From contig NTMA01000087.1 in NCBI GenBank assembly GCA_002917075.1, positions 1 through 64,000 of the forward strand: 64,000 nucleotides of DNA. The letters run 5' to 3'. The notes under the pieces were generated by a model. That model ran no database searches, was not told where the DNA came from, and saw nothing but the letters and a program-made list of their open reading frames with translations. Source of the stretch: Hawksworthiomyces lignivorus (taxonomy: Eukaryota; Ascomycota; Sordariomycetes; Ophiostomatales; Ophiostomataceae). Below are positions 48,101 to 59,583 of the stretch, piece by piece. The translations under genes were made by a program, and so were the position numbers. Numbering within the stretch: the stretch's first letter is position 1; each line of letters opens with the position of its first letter.

Positions 48101-49546
48101 TCAGAGGAGCATCAGACCCAGGCCCACGACGGCGGACGAGACCATGGCGAGCAGCGCGGTGGCGGCACCAGAGCCGAGGGGGCCGGCGGCGGCGGCAGAT
48201 GCGCTGTCGGCGAGGGTGAGGCCGGAGGTGGCGGCGACGGCGTTGGCGACGAGGGTGGCGTCGGGGACGCCGGTGGCGCCGGTGGCGATCTCGAGGACGT
48301 TGCTGGCGGAGGAGTTGAAGACGGTCTGGGCGAGGGAGATCTGGTTGTTGTCGAGGTCGTAGACGACGTAGGCGCTGCGCAGAAAAGTGTCGCCGAGGAC
48401 GTTGGTGCCGCTGCCGGCGGGGGCGATGCCGAAGAGGCAGGCGGGCTGGCCGTTGCGAAAGGTGGGCCGCTTGCCGGAGGAGGTGACGAGGTCGAGGACG
48501 AGCTCGTCGACGCCGACGGTGATGGTGGGCGCGGAGAACTGGAAGGTGACGCTGGCGTTCTGGCGCCCGGCCAGCGAGCAGGGCACGTAGGCGGCGCCCT
48601 CGCTGCGGTCGTAGCTGGCGCCGACCTGGTCGTAGATGGTCTGCACGATGGCGTCGGGCAGGTAGGTCAGGGACGAGCCCGAGTCGAGCAGCACGGCCAG
48701 CGCCATGTTGCTCGCGATGGTCGCGTCGCCCAGCTGCAGCCCCGTCAGCGTGATGAGGAACTCGGAGAAGACGCCCGCCTGGCGCTGCACCGGCAGCGTC
48801 TGCAGCTGGCCCTGGTACTGGGCGCTGTCGACGCCGCCGAACAGCACGCTGCCCGTGTTGGCGTCGAGGTCGTTGAGCCACAGACTGTAGGAGCTGCTCT
48901 GGATCACGCCGTCGGCCACCATCTGCGCCGGCAGGTTCGGGTACGCCGCCTTGCCCGCCCGCCCCACCTGCACCTCGTTGACCGCGTAGCCGATGCCCAG
49001 GATCCCCTGCGACGACGTGCTCGTGTAGCCGATGCCAAACTGCAGCTTGCTCAGCGCCGTGCTGCCGTTGCCGGAGCTGTCCCCCCCAATCGAAAACGTG
49101 TCCGTCACGTAGTCGCCGCTGGCGCCCGACCCGTCCACGTACGAGATGTTAAAATAGCTGCCCACGTAGCCGTACGTCGACGAGGCGTTGGCCAGGTACG
49201 TGCCCGCAAACGCGCACGGCGACGACGTCGTCCGGCACAGCGCCGACCCCGGCGTGTTCACCCACAGGTCGCTGCTGCCCGTGTCCAGGTGCAGCCGCAG
49301 GGGCTGGGGCGGCGTCCCCAGCGTGGCGTTGACAAAGTAGAGCGTCTCCTCGTTGTCGAGGCTGGCGGCAACGGTGGTCGTGCGGCGGCGCAGGCGGTCC
49401 CGCTGTACCGGGTTGGCAACCCGCCTCCGCTCCGTGCTCATGCTGACAACCTGCGGAGGGCCATCAGTCCTCTTGTTTAATACGAGGGCTTCTGATACGG
49501 TCAAGAAAGAGGAGGCCAGAATGGCCAGTGCTGTTGCCGACTTCAT
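48101..49546 (-). CDS. Secreted GPI-type aspartic protease (yapsin-like)
   Basis: Intronless, 481 aa. Residues 1-20 form a signal peptide (MKSATALAILASSFLTVSEA) and several basic pairs (KR at 25-26, RRR at 40-42, RRR at 53-55) mark a propeptide. The pepsin fold has both catalytic aspartates: Asp88 in LDTGSSDLW and Asp288 in LDSGSSLTYLP. The C-terminal part turns Ser/Ala-rich and ends in a hydrophobic segment (LLAMVSSAVVGLGLMLL), the expected GPI-attachment signal, so the enzyme is likely tethered to the plasma membrane or wall like yapsins/OPSB. The first loop has a Cys pair (LCRTTSSPC). Frame extension upstream to 49669 adds no ATG-supported signal sequence; the ATG at 49546 is chosen because the signal peptide starts there. 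Confidence 0.92.
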   Translation of the reverse strand: MKSATALAILASSFLTVSEALVLNKRTDGPPQVVSMSTERRRVANPVQRDRLRRRTTTVAASLDNEETLYFVNATLGTPPQPLRLHLDTGSSDLWVNTPGSALCRTTSSPCAFAGTYLANASSTYGYVGSYFNISYVDGSGASGDYVTDTFSIGGDSSGNGSTALSKLQFGIGYTSTSSQGILGIGYAVNEVQVGRAGKAAYPNLPAQMVADGVIQSSSYSLWLNDLDANTGSVLFGGVDSAQYQGQLQTLPVQRQAGVFSEFLITLTGLQLGDATIASNMALAVLLDSGSSLTYLPDAIVQTIYDQVGASYDRSEGAAYVPCSLAGRQNASVTFQFSAPTITVGVDELVLDLVTSSGKRPTFRNGQPACLFGIAPAGSGTNVLGDTFLRSAYVVYDLDNNQISLAQTVFNSSASNVLEIATGATGVPDATLVANAVAATSGLTLADSASAAAAGPLGSGAATALLAMVSSAVVGLGLMLL

Positions 49547-52500
49547 GGCGGAATAATGCGTATGAGAAGACTGAGCCGATGTGGTGATGGCACAGCTAGC
49601 CGGCAGGTGGTGAGAGGGGAGAGAGTAGGAGAAGAGCCTCGCAGAGGCTTCTTCGAAGGAGGCGGACAATCAAGCCTCGAGATCACTCAGAATAAAAAAA
49701 AAAGACATGCAAGACACCATTAAACAGTCAATAAAATGTCACAATACAAGGAAAAGAAAGTTCACCCTGCCACACTCCTGGTAGATGGAGGAACAAGGCA
49801 AGTTGTCAGAGCAGTGAACCGAAATATGGTGATGCGTCGTTATGAGGGCTCGATCGACAAACGATGAGAAGTATGGGAAGCAGGTAGATATATAAAGGGT
49901 GGGAGAAAACGAGCAGCAAACCAGAAAAGGCAGAGACAAGGAGAACCGAGAGATCACACAGTGATCGATCGTGAACAGAGTAGGAATAAATAGCAGCAGC
50001 GGTAAATCATAGGCAAGAAAAACCAAGGATCCGCCAAGCCTTGTTGGGTCCGCATAGGCAGAGAGGACAAGGAGCAGAAACAAAGGATAGGCGGATATGC
50101 AGAGAGAACAAACAGCCAAGGATCTTGGAAAGACTCGGGAGTCTCGTTCAGAGGGTCCGCAGTCTTGCGTTCATGCAGACAGGACAAGGGCAGAAGAGCG
50201 GTACTTAAGGGAAAGACAGCAGGTGTCGTGGGGAGGACCGGAAGAGTGGGAGGAGAGAGAGAGAGAGAGAGAGAGAGGCATGCGTATATGCATTGCGTAG
50301 GTGAGGGAGAGGAAGCGTGTGAGAGCTGTCGTCACCCAGGTTCCACGACCACGTAAGAAAGAGACTAGCAGAAGAAAACGAAACGGAAACTGACGGACAC
50401 CGGATATGCTGAGCCTCTCCTGCAGAAGAGGTAGAAGGCAGTGAAGGTCATTAACTGTACTGCCACACCTCAAGAGATCCTTGGGGGCGCCTACGGTAAA
50501 CTGTCATACGTAAGATGCTCCATGCACGGCAATTTTGGCCAGGGCGAGCAGCAGAAGAAACGAATAGACAAACAGAGAGAGGAGAAAGGGGGCATTATTT
50601 TTGCGACGGTAGCTGTACGGACCGGGGGGTGGGAGGAAACACAAACGAGAAAAGAGGCTCTGGGCACGGATGGGGCACTCGCCGGTTTTCACACAGACAA
50701 GGAGTGAAGGCCCAGCCAGCGGGCCAGCAACAATATAGGTAGGGCCAGAGCCAAGGACCAAGAGGACAGGAAGAGGAGAAAAAAAATCAGAAAAGTCAGG
50801 CAAAAGCATGACAGAAGACGAGCAAGATGGCATGGGAAAGCTCGCTTCTCGGCTCGGCCAAGACTCTGGGCGCTTGGCCTCATTAGAGACACACGCACAC
50901 AGACAGAGAAAGAGAGAGATTTTCCTATTACCTTTGAATTGTCTCGTAATACCCTGCGTGAGAATTGCACGATTTGTGCTCCGTATATTACGCAGGAATT
51001 CTGGCATTTTCCACCAAGGCTTGGCTGCTTTTCACAGGACGGCGACCATGGCAAGGCGTGGAGCTTCCAGCAGCACAAAGACTTAAGCTATCTGGTCAGG
51101 TTCTGTTGCGTTATCCTTGGAACAGCCTTGGCGCCTCTGCTCTCCTTATGAGGAATTGTGATGGGCAGTCTTGCATTCTCTTGGTAGGCTCTTGGAACAG
51201 GCTTGGCCGTCTTGGCTGGTGTCTTGGCCGTGGGAAGGGGTATGCTCTCTCATTTTTCTGGCTGTAAGCTCTTGGCCGCCGCCTCTAAGCCTACGGAGTA
51301 CGCAAATGCGCAAGCGATGCTTGTTAGCCCTTTTTTGCTTCAGTTGACGCGCGGCCAGATCTGTGGGGAAAAACGTAAGTCGACGTCCAATATGAGAATG
51401 GCTTTGTGCGAGAATGGCACTTGACTCGAGGAGGTGAGAAGGCAAAAGAGAGACGAGTGGTCGACGAATCGGTGTTTCTGAAACAAACCAAAAGGGAGCA
51501 GACAAAAAAAATACTAAACTTTACACTGTGAAGCCCTTGTATGAAGATTTCTTGGGGCGGACCTCTCAGCCTAAGCCAGCGAAATCAGCCATTCACAGCA
51601 GCCGACACCCCTGTCTGGAGTTACAAATCTGACACGCGGCCGGCGGATCATCACACAACACCTGCGACCTCTAACCAAGTTAGAAATAAAGAAGCCAAAA
51701 AGACAGTGAGCGAGTCAGAGAGAGAGAGACCTGCCAAACTTTGCAAATCTGCAGAACGGAAGTGTCCACGTCAAGTGCCTGAGGCGCAGCTTGTTCAGAG
51801 CACCGACCAGATCTTATGCTCACGTCTGCTTCCCCCCGACAGTTTCTATAATTATCGCAGCCTCCGGCAAGTGTGTGTTTTCATCTAAACTTTTCTATAG
51901 GATGGCGTTTGATATAGAGAAACTGTTTTTTTGATCCTGGTTTTTGTCGATTCCGGCTCCTTCCCCTGATTGCGTACCTTTGGGTGCAGTTTATGGCATT
52001 GCCCTGAGATGGAGAGAAGTGGGAATGATGTTCATTGCGATGCTTTAAAGAGACTTCTATTTAAAGAGGCTATGCCTTCATGGCATTGCATTCTGCACCA
52101 CACGCACTGCAGACAGGTGACAGCAGTTGGCAGCGACTGGTCAGCGGCTGTTCAGCGACTGGTTTGCCATACTGTATTTATGCCTGCGTTCTCTCCCGCC
52201 TATTGTTCTCTCTCTTCTGCGGTTCATATTCATATTCACATTATATATTTACTTGTTTGTGTTATCGTCGAGCTCCCTTTGCTATCGCAAAATACTGTCT
52301 TTCCTCTCAGCTCACGTGCACTCAAACTCGCCTGACTTATACCTACAGAAATGCTGACATGTTCGTCCGGCTGGCAAGGCCAATCTCAAGCCACTATTGA
52401 AAATGCTGCTGCCTGTCCAATCCATTATCTGCAGGGTACCTGTGCACTTATTCTCGTATATGCTTTATAAGTAAGATGTAGATGATATAAAGTCTCGTGT

Positions 52501-52636
52501 AATTGAAGTCGTCCTTTGTTGATGTCTCTGGTAACTTATCGTGAAAACCTCGAAATAAACTTCAAGTAGCAATATTGTCCTAAACCAGTTTGCGGATATC
52601 CGTGAGAATCGTCTAGCAATGGCTAACTTCTCAAAC
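49547..52636. other. Divergent intergenic region, aspartic protease / V-ATPase proteolipid
   Basis: 3.1 kb without a supportable gene. Contains a GA repeat (50254-50277), CTCCGTA-type motifs at 50971 and 51292, and an A/T-rich end near the proteolipid gene. Confidence 0.6.
50254..50277. repeat. GA dinucleotide microsatellite
   Basis: About twelve uninterrupted GA units in intergenic DNA. Confidence 0.85.
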
Positions 52637-53370
52637 ATGGAATACATTAACATGGACCGTTGGTAAGACTTCATTGGAGAGCCCCGGCAAGGTCCAGCAA
52701 GGTCCAGCTAAGCTAACTGTACTTCGTGCTTCAGTCCGGTCTATGCAGTATGCCCTTCCCTCCTCCCTCCTCTCCACTTCATAAAGCCGCCTCCGACCTG
52801 CTCAGACTAACTGACACGCTGCCTCCCAGCCCTTCTTCGGCGCTATGGGTGCCTCCTGCGCCATCGTCTTTTCCGTCCTCGGCGCCTCCTACGGCACGGC
52901 CAAGTCTGCGGGCGCCATCTTCGGCTGCGGCGTGCTGCGGCCGGACCGCCTGGTGCAGAACATGCTGTGTGCCATCATGGCCCAGGCGCTCTGCATCTAC
53001 GGCCTGGTCGTCAGCGTCATCATCGCCAACGGCCTGCGCGAGAAGATTGCGCTCTACACCGCGTTCCTCGACCTCGCCGCCGGCCTGAGCGTCGGCCTGT
53101 GCGGGCTGGCCGCCGGGTTCGCCATCGGCGTCGTCGGTGACGCGGGAGGTGAGCCCTCCTCCCTTTTCCCCTTCCGTGCGGCCCTCTGTCTTGCTAAACC
53201 AGTCCCTCTTTCTTCCTCTCACAGTCCGTGCAAGCACGCAGCAGCCCCGGCTCTACGTCGGCATGATACTCATTCTCATCTTTTCCGAGGTGCTGGGCCT
53301 GTACGGCGTAGTGGTGTCGATCCTGATGCTGTCAAACTCGACCAACGGCGTCACGGAGTGCATGTATTGA
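52637..53370 (+). CDS. V-type ATPase proteolipid subunit c, divergent paralogue
   Basis: Membrane-ring subunit of the vacuolar proton pump. Four exons: 52637-52662, 52735-52747, 52830-53148, 53225-53370; 167 aa (162 aa if the second ATG at 52652 is used). The model is confirmed by the spliced N-terminus CPVYAPFFGAMG, which matches Vma3-type c subunits; exon 2 is only 13 nt. Four hydrophobic helices are visible, and the proton-carrying Glu lies in [12 protein letters not shown] of helix 4. Unlike canonical c subunits, helix 1 reads SAGAIFG instead of SGVGI, and the helix-3 start has MAQALCIYG instead of MAGIIAIYG; the C-terminus (NGVTECMY) is also unusual. This looks like a diverged duplicate rather than the housekeeping c, c' or c'' gene. 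It is convergent with VPS18. Confidence 0.87.
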
Positions 53371-53541
53371 GCAGCGGCATCAAGCACTTATGAGGGGCAC
53401 CTTGAAAAACTTTTTTTTGTGGTAAAAACGCTGAAACCGCGGAATGAATTGCACAGAAACCCAAAGCATGTGTTGATATATAAGTAATAGTAGTAGTAGA
53501 CATTAATAAAATATACACAGCGGCGAGAGACCGTCGTCGCC

Positions 53542-56500
53542 CTACAACGCCCACTCGTTCTTGTCCTCATCGGCCCGGATGAAGGGCTCGTCGATCTTCT
53601 TGATCGCAAAATCGCTGCACAGGATGCTGTTCACGAGTCAGTAACTGCTGTGGCTATATGCACGTGTAGCAAGGAAAAAAAAAAAAAAAAAAAAGAACAC
53701 TTACCATGCCGACGCAACCAGCGCGTCCAGCTCGGCGACCATGGCGTCCTTCTTGGCGCCAGCGACGAGGCCGCGGGTGATCTGGACCTGCAGGTCCTTG
53801 ATCTTGCGGGCGGCGGCAGCGCTGGCCTGCTCGAGGACGCGGCGGCCGAGGCAGTCAGAGTGGAAGGCGTGCTGGCAGGGGAAGACGAAGAACTGGCGGC
53901 TGAGCAGCGGCAGGCCGCAGCTGTGGCACTTCTCGCCGGGCTCGACGATGGCGTAGCGGTGGTCGAGCGCGGCGATGTCCACCTGGATGTTGGCCGCCGT
54001 CTGGCTGCTGTCGTCCATCTCCTGGCGCAGCCCGTCGATGGCCCGGCTGTAGTCCTCGAGCGCCGCGCAGATCTCCTCCTTGAAGTCGTCGATGACGACA
54101 AAGTCGGGGAAGAAGGGGATCAGGTCCTCGATCTTGAGCTGGTGGTCGGCGTCGCCCCGCTTCAGGAACGCGATCGCCGCCTTGATGCCGCCTCCCCTGC
54201 CTCCCCCGCCTCCTCCTGCGGCAGCAGCGGAGCCCTCCGTTCCCTCGGACCCCCCCTGGGGCTGCTGCGTGATCACCTTGCGCGCCACCGCCAGCCACAG
54301 CTTCTTGCGCAGCGCCGCGTTGCTGGGCCCCGCGGGCCGGTCGGCCACGACGGCGGCCAGCTCGACGGCGCCGTGGGCCAGGGCCAGGTCGACGGCCTGC
54401 ACGTACTGGCCCATGCCCGTGTAGATGTGCACGCACGACAGCACGCGGCCGTACTGGATGCACAGGCGCAGGGCAAAGTCCGGGTCGTAGCTGGGCGCGT
54501 CGTCGCCCTGGGCCTCGAGGTAGGCCAGCAGCGCCGCCTCGTCGCGCGACGGGTGCGCCGCGTAGATGGCCACCAGCGTGTTGTGCACGGCGGCGTCGGC
54601 CGAGTGCAGCTGGTGCACGACGTACTGCAGGTAGCGCACGGCCTGGTTCTGGGCCAGCGGCAGCCGCCGCTCCTTGGCCTGCGCGTCGTACTCGAGCAGC
54701 GCCGGGATCATGCGGCGCGGCTGCAGGCGGCCGCCCTGGCGCAGCAGCACGTCGACTAGGTCGGCGGCCGCGTGCGTCATCAGCACGCCGCTGTAGCGGT
54801 AAAAGGCCTCGGCGTCCGTCTGGCGCTTCAGCACGGCAAGCGCCTCGGCCCAGCGCTCGCGCTGCACCCAGTACGCGAGCACGTAGTGGTAGTCGTTGAT
54901 GGCGTCGGCGAAGAACAGCAGCTCCTGCTCGCGGCCGTGGCTGCTGATGACGTCGTAGACCGTCTTGCGGTCCAGGTCCGCCTTGTGCCGCGCCACAAAC
55001 GCCTGAAACTCGTCGCGCACCTGCGCCAGCTGCGCCTCCGTCTGCGCCGGATCCAGCGTCTCCGACAGCTCCGCCTTGGTCGCCACCGTGTCGTCCAGCG
55101 CGTTGAGCTTGGCCATGAAGATCTCCACCAGCCAGCTGGCGATCATCACCCGCTGCATGACCGCCGCCTTCTTGTACGTGCCCAGCTTCGCCAGCAGGTA
55201 CTTGCGCAGCGCGTCCGGCTGGTTGCGGTCGATCAGCGCCAGCGCCACGTCCTCAAACGCCTTGCTGCTCTTGCCGTAGATCCCCGCCGCCTCGTCGAAC
55301 AGGCCCTTGCCCATCAGGTAGTCGCCCGACGCCGTCGCCACCGCGTCGCGCTGCGCCGCCGAGTGCGCGTACTGCATCGCCGCGTCGAACTGCTGCAGCT
55401 GCAGCATGATCTTCCACACGTCGCGGTCCTCGTCGCGCACCACCACCTCAAAAATCTCCTGCGGCGTGAAGAGCCAAAACGTCCGCTTCTGCAGGTCCAC
55501 GCACAGCCCGATGGCCTTCTGGCCCGGGTCCAGGATCGGCTGGTCGTACACGACTGCGCCCGTCAGCCGGTTGGCCGCCACCACGCGGCCGCCAACCAGG
55601 CTGATGACGTGCCACTGTGTCAGGGCGATCGCCTCGATGGCCTCCGTGGCCGATCGCCTGCGGCTGCCGCCGGCCAGGTCCGAGGAGCCCGCCGCCAGCT
55701 GCGACTTGGAGAGCAGCTTCGACTCGGCAAACACCTTGGCGCCCAGCTCAGGCTTCGGCGGCGCCGCCAGCAGCTTGCCGTGGTAGACGCCCTGCGACGA
55801 CAGCCAGGCAAAGGCGCGGTCTGGCGTGACGTCTTCGTACGGCTGACCGGCCTCGGGATCGGGGGACACGACGAGGGACGAGGGCGAAGAAGATGGCGAA
55901 GGAGTACCAGCAGAAGCGGCGGCGGCGGCAGCACTGCCGCTGCCGCCGGTGCTAGCAGCAGAGGACGAGGAGGCGGATGCGATGTCGTGGACAGCGGGCT
56001 GCTCCGACTCGAACAGCTTGGTGTAGATGGAGGCGCCGCCCTCTTGCGCGCGGCCGATGCGGCCGACCCAGTGCAGCAGCCGCGTGGGGGTGCTAGCGAG
56101 CACGCGGCGGAACTGGCTGTCGGCGGCGCGGCCAGGGGGCAGGGCGTCGACCCAGAGGCCCGTGACAGCGCCGTCGGGGAGACGCACCAGGTGCTTGAGG
56201 TACTTGTCCTCCTTGCGGTAGAACTCGGTCGAGGTCTCGAGGTAGGTCTCGTAGATGTTGCCGTCGGCGGCGCCCACGAGAATCTCGCGCGTCGACGCCG
56301 TCGGCAGCGACGGGTTCCAGGCGATGCTCTGGACGGGGACGCCACGGAGACGCGCAAGGGGCCGTGGCTGCCGTGCCTGCGAGTGCAGGTAGTAGGTCTC
56401 GCCGAGGGCGGTGCAGATAATCAGGTGAGAGGCGGTCGGGTCGAGGAACATGCGCTGGATGACGCCCACCTCGGACGGCCGCTTAGGGAGGTCGATATCT

Positions 56501-56787
56501 GGCACAGAAGAATCGTGTTAGCGAGACAGGCTGCTCTGTTTCTGCCTTCTTTTTCTTCATCAGAGTATTTCCCCACCATCAATGTCTTCAGGTCTATTCA
56601 GATCTATGCGGAGAATGCGGCCGTTGGAGAGAGCCAGCACGAGGACGTTGTTGGCGACCTGCGCGGCCACAAAGTTGGCTGCTATGGAGAACTGCAGCTG
56701 CACGCGCTGCACGTCGAAAATAGGGAGGCCATTGTCGTCTGCAAGGCCAGCAGCAGGCGCAAAGCTGCTTGACGGGTCCAAAGCCAT
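53542..56787 (-). CDS. VPS18: Vacuolar sorting protein VPS18 (HOPS/CORVET)
   Basis: Core subunit of the CORVET and HOPS tethers that drive endosome and vacuole fusion; also called PEP3. Exons 56787-56577, 56498-53705, 53626-53542; 1,029 aa. The N-terminal beta-propeller region includes LNRPEDIDDIDLPKRPSEVG across intron 1 (donor GTGGGG, branch GCTAAC). The middle is an alpha-solenoid of clathrin-type repeats. The C-terminal RING-like zinc domain has CHSCGLPL (Cys928, Cys931), PCQHAFHSDC (Cys945 to Cys953) and finishes with CILC (1002-1005), which is encoded across intron 2. A Ser/Ala/Gly low-complexity insert follows residue about 250 and another lies near 835. Intron 2 has a 20-nt U run just after its donor. 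Domain order and length match the family. Confidence 0.95.
53675..53694. repeat. Poly-A/poly-T run (20 nt) in VPS18 intron 2
   Basis: A20 on the plus strand, read as U20 in the VPS18 pre-mRNA, starting 10 nt inside the intron after the GTAAGT donor. Confidence 0.85.
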
Positions 56788-57862
56788 TTGCAGCGTGTTG
56801 TGGGTTTACATGGCCGTTGCAAAACGAACCCAAGTTGAAGTAATAGGAAGAAGAGAGGAAGAGGTGCTGGGAGCTTCCCCAACGCTGATGCCGCTGAGAC
56901 GCTGCCTGCGCTGTGCTGCGCCAGCGGCGAGGGCGGTGAGAGGCGGCAATTCCTAGCTATATGCACATGCATATGTAATTATCAGTGGCCTTTGTTTCAT
57001 GTTTTAGCGGCTGCTCCCGGCTACTAGCGGTGATGATCAGGGCAGCGTAAGCAGTAAAAGCGCTATAGCCACTATAGCCAGTCAATTATACGGTATCAAG
57101 CAGCAGATGCAAGGCTTTATCTCTATTACTCACACGTTCCACGATAGAGCTTCCTTGTCACCAACGATCAAGATTGGGTGGACTGAACGGCCCTGGACGA
57201 AACTGAGTGGACTTGATGTGTTCATATATTCATAGCTTACAGAAATCAATGCTATCCTGTACCGAGTCCAGATCTGACCTGGCACTCTTTGTTTGTCTGC
57301 GGATACATTGCAGGCCGCCAGCGTGGCATTCGGATGCCAGTGACAGCAAAACCCATCTCTTTTTTTTATTTTCCCTTCTTTGATACCATATATCCAACCC
57401 AAAGCCACCAAGCTCAGCAGCGCAATCAAATGCTATCTCTAGAAATAAAAAAGGGGGTATCTGCAAGAAATGGAATGCCTGTAGCAGCAGGAAGAGAACG
57501 AAATGGAAAAAGCAAAAAAACAAAAAACAAAGGAAACCCGCTCTTCCACGCGGAATGTAGTATGCAAAATATATGCCGAAAAAATATATATGTCATGGGA
57601 TGGAAAATGTGTGTGGCCTAGCGGGCTAGGCATGAAGGCTGCTTGTCGTCATAAGATGGGAAACAAAGACAGAAACGGGACACCATAAAGATGTCTGAAA
57701 GAAAAGCGGCGGCACGTCTGAATCGAAGGTATAAATATGGACGGTGCCGTGCGGGGAGCAGCTGAAAGATGCATGCATGTATGTGAATGCCGAGCAAGTG
57801 CAAAAAAAAAAAAAGCAAATAAAAAACAAGAGAAGAGGAGAGCAAAAAAAAAAAAGGCGACC
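56788..57862. other. Intergenic region, VPS18 promoter / methyltransferase 3' flank
   Basis: 1.07 kb with A-rich runs near 57,520-57,600 and 57,800-57,855. No gene is seen. Confidence 0.6.
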
Positions 57863-59583
57863 TCAGGCGCCGATCGTGCTCTCGTCCACGCTGTGGTCGT
57901 CTCCGTGCGCATGCCCGTTCTCGACGCCGAGCATGGCGCTGCTGTCCGGGTGGAACTCGCCGCCGACCGCCTGCGGGACCTCGCCCGGCAGCGGCTTGCG
58001 CGCCGTGAGCACGCGCAGGGAGACCTTGAGGGACTCCGTCGTCGTCGGGTCCAGCGCCCGGGTCTTGATCTCCTGGCAGATCTCGTCGCACGTGGCCATG
58101 GCGCGGGCCGGCTCCCAGCCCATGTGCTTGGTCAGCAGGCGCAGCGAGCCGGCCTCGACCGAGTGCAGGACGGCGATGAGCCACAGCTTGCCGACCGAGT
58201 CGCTGAGCGGGTTGAGCGGGATGCTGCGCTCGGCCACGTGCACGTCCACAAAGCCCACGTCCTGCAGCCGAGCCGGCTCCAGGTGGTGGGTGCCGCGCCG
58301 CCGGCCGGCCTTGATCGACGCCTCGTCGATCACGCGCGCGAACTCGTGGATCGGGGACGACGCCGGGAAGCAGTCGAAGAGCGTGTTGATGCTGTTAGTC
58401 TGGTCGTGAAAGTCGAGAAGCTCAATGTAGCCGCCTGGTTTCAAGCAGGCAAAGGCTTCGCGGTAGATGAAATCCCAGTCGGCAAAGGCGCCTCCCATGT
58501 CTCTCAGGTGGACCAGGTCGATTGTGTCATCTGGTCGCATCCATTCGATCTATTGATTGCGGTGTCAGAAAGGAAACCGGGCGCTGAAAAAGACAACATG
58601 ACTGGGGAATAAAAGTCTAAATAAACAAATAAATAAAACTTGACCATCTTACCTCGCAGTCGTCCACCTCAAAGAAGACGTTGTGCGGCACCGCCGTAGG
58701 CTGGATGGCGGAGATGTCGACGCCAATGACTTCGCACGAGGGGTAGGTCTCGCCCATGCCAATGGCCCACTCGCCAGTGCCCGTGCCGATGTCGAGGATA
58801 TAGCGCGGATTCTCCAGCGGCACAGACGTCAGCTCAAAGTTAAAGACGTGCAGAAAGACCTGGTGCATGAGGCGCAGGCGGTCCTGCTCGAGCTCGTCGT
58901 TTGGGAACATGTAATCGCCGCAATACCGGCGGCCGTTTTCGACGACATAGTCGAGGTCTTCGACAAACAGAGAGCGGGAGGATGAATTTCTAGCAGGTTG
59001 TCGTGTGAGCAAAGCAGGACCACAACACAATATTATTCTCGCCGTCAGCCCTCTGCGGGCAAATTTTTACTTACATGGTGACCGAGTCAAACCGCTCGAC
59101 CCGGTAGCGGACAGGTACTGCAGGATAGTGACTGGGCGCGTAGATAGACTCGGGTCGGTCGACATAGTCGTCGTCCACCTCGAGGACATTCTCCGGCACG
59201 TCTGCGTCAGGCTCAGGAGGAGCCATGTTTTCATCGTCTGCAAATCCGGGGTCGACGGGGGTGTCGTCCACGACCATGAGATCGTCCCTTTCGTCTCCTG
59301 CTGTGATGATCGTGATGGACGGTCCGTTTAGATCTGTGGTGGCCGTGGTCGTTGTGGTAAAGGTAGTGGTAGTGGCAGTGGTGGTGGTGGTGATAGAAGC
59401 CGTGGTGCTGGTGATGTCGTCGTCTATCCTGAAGATGTTGCTGATCGCCTCGGTTTTCCCGCTGGTCGGTTCCTCAGATGCAGCTTGCTGCACCGCCGTG
59501 GTCTGACTGTTTTCTCCTCCGTTGCTATGTGGCTTCTGGGGTCCATCGGCACTAGAAGGCCTGTCGTCGACGCCAACTTGCAT
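57863..59583 (-). CDS. LaeA-like SAM-dependent methyltransferase
   Basis: Exons 59583-59075, 58989-58653, 58549-57863; 510 aa. The frame runs further upstream only through a TTG, and a stop lies just beyond, so the ATG at 59583 is taken as start. Residues 1-150 are low complexity with Thr-rich repeats and acidic patches. The class I methyltransferase fold begins near 170 with VVENGRRYCGDYMFPNDELEQDR, the entry typical of LaeA-like/UMTA enzymes. Motif I is LDIGTGTGEWA (about 235-245) followed by EVIGVDIS and IQP; motif III-like FACLKPGGYIELLDFHD follows. LaeA relatives regulate secondary metabolism and development with velvet proteins, but many paralogues (Llm) exist and this one cannot be assigned to LaeA itself. 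No biosynthetic genes lie nearby in the window. Confidence 0.87.

Noticed and set aside
54772..56772. A 666-codon open frame on the plus strand
   Set aside because: It lies antisense to VPS18, which has clear homology and splice sites; the frame is a by-product of GC-rich codons and is full of Arg, Leu and Val repeats.
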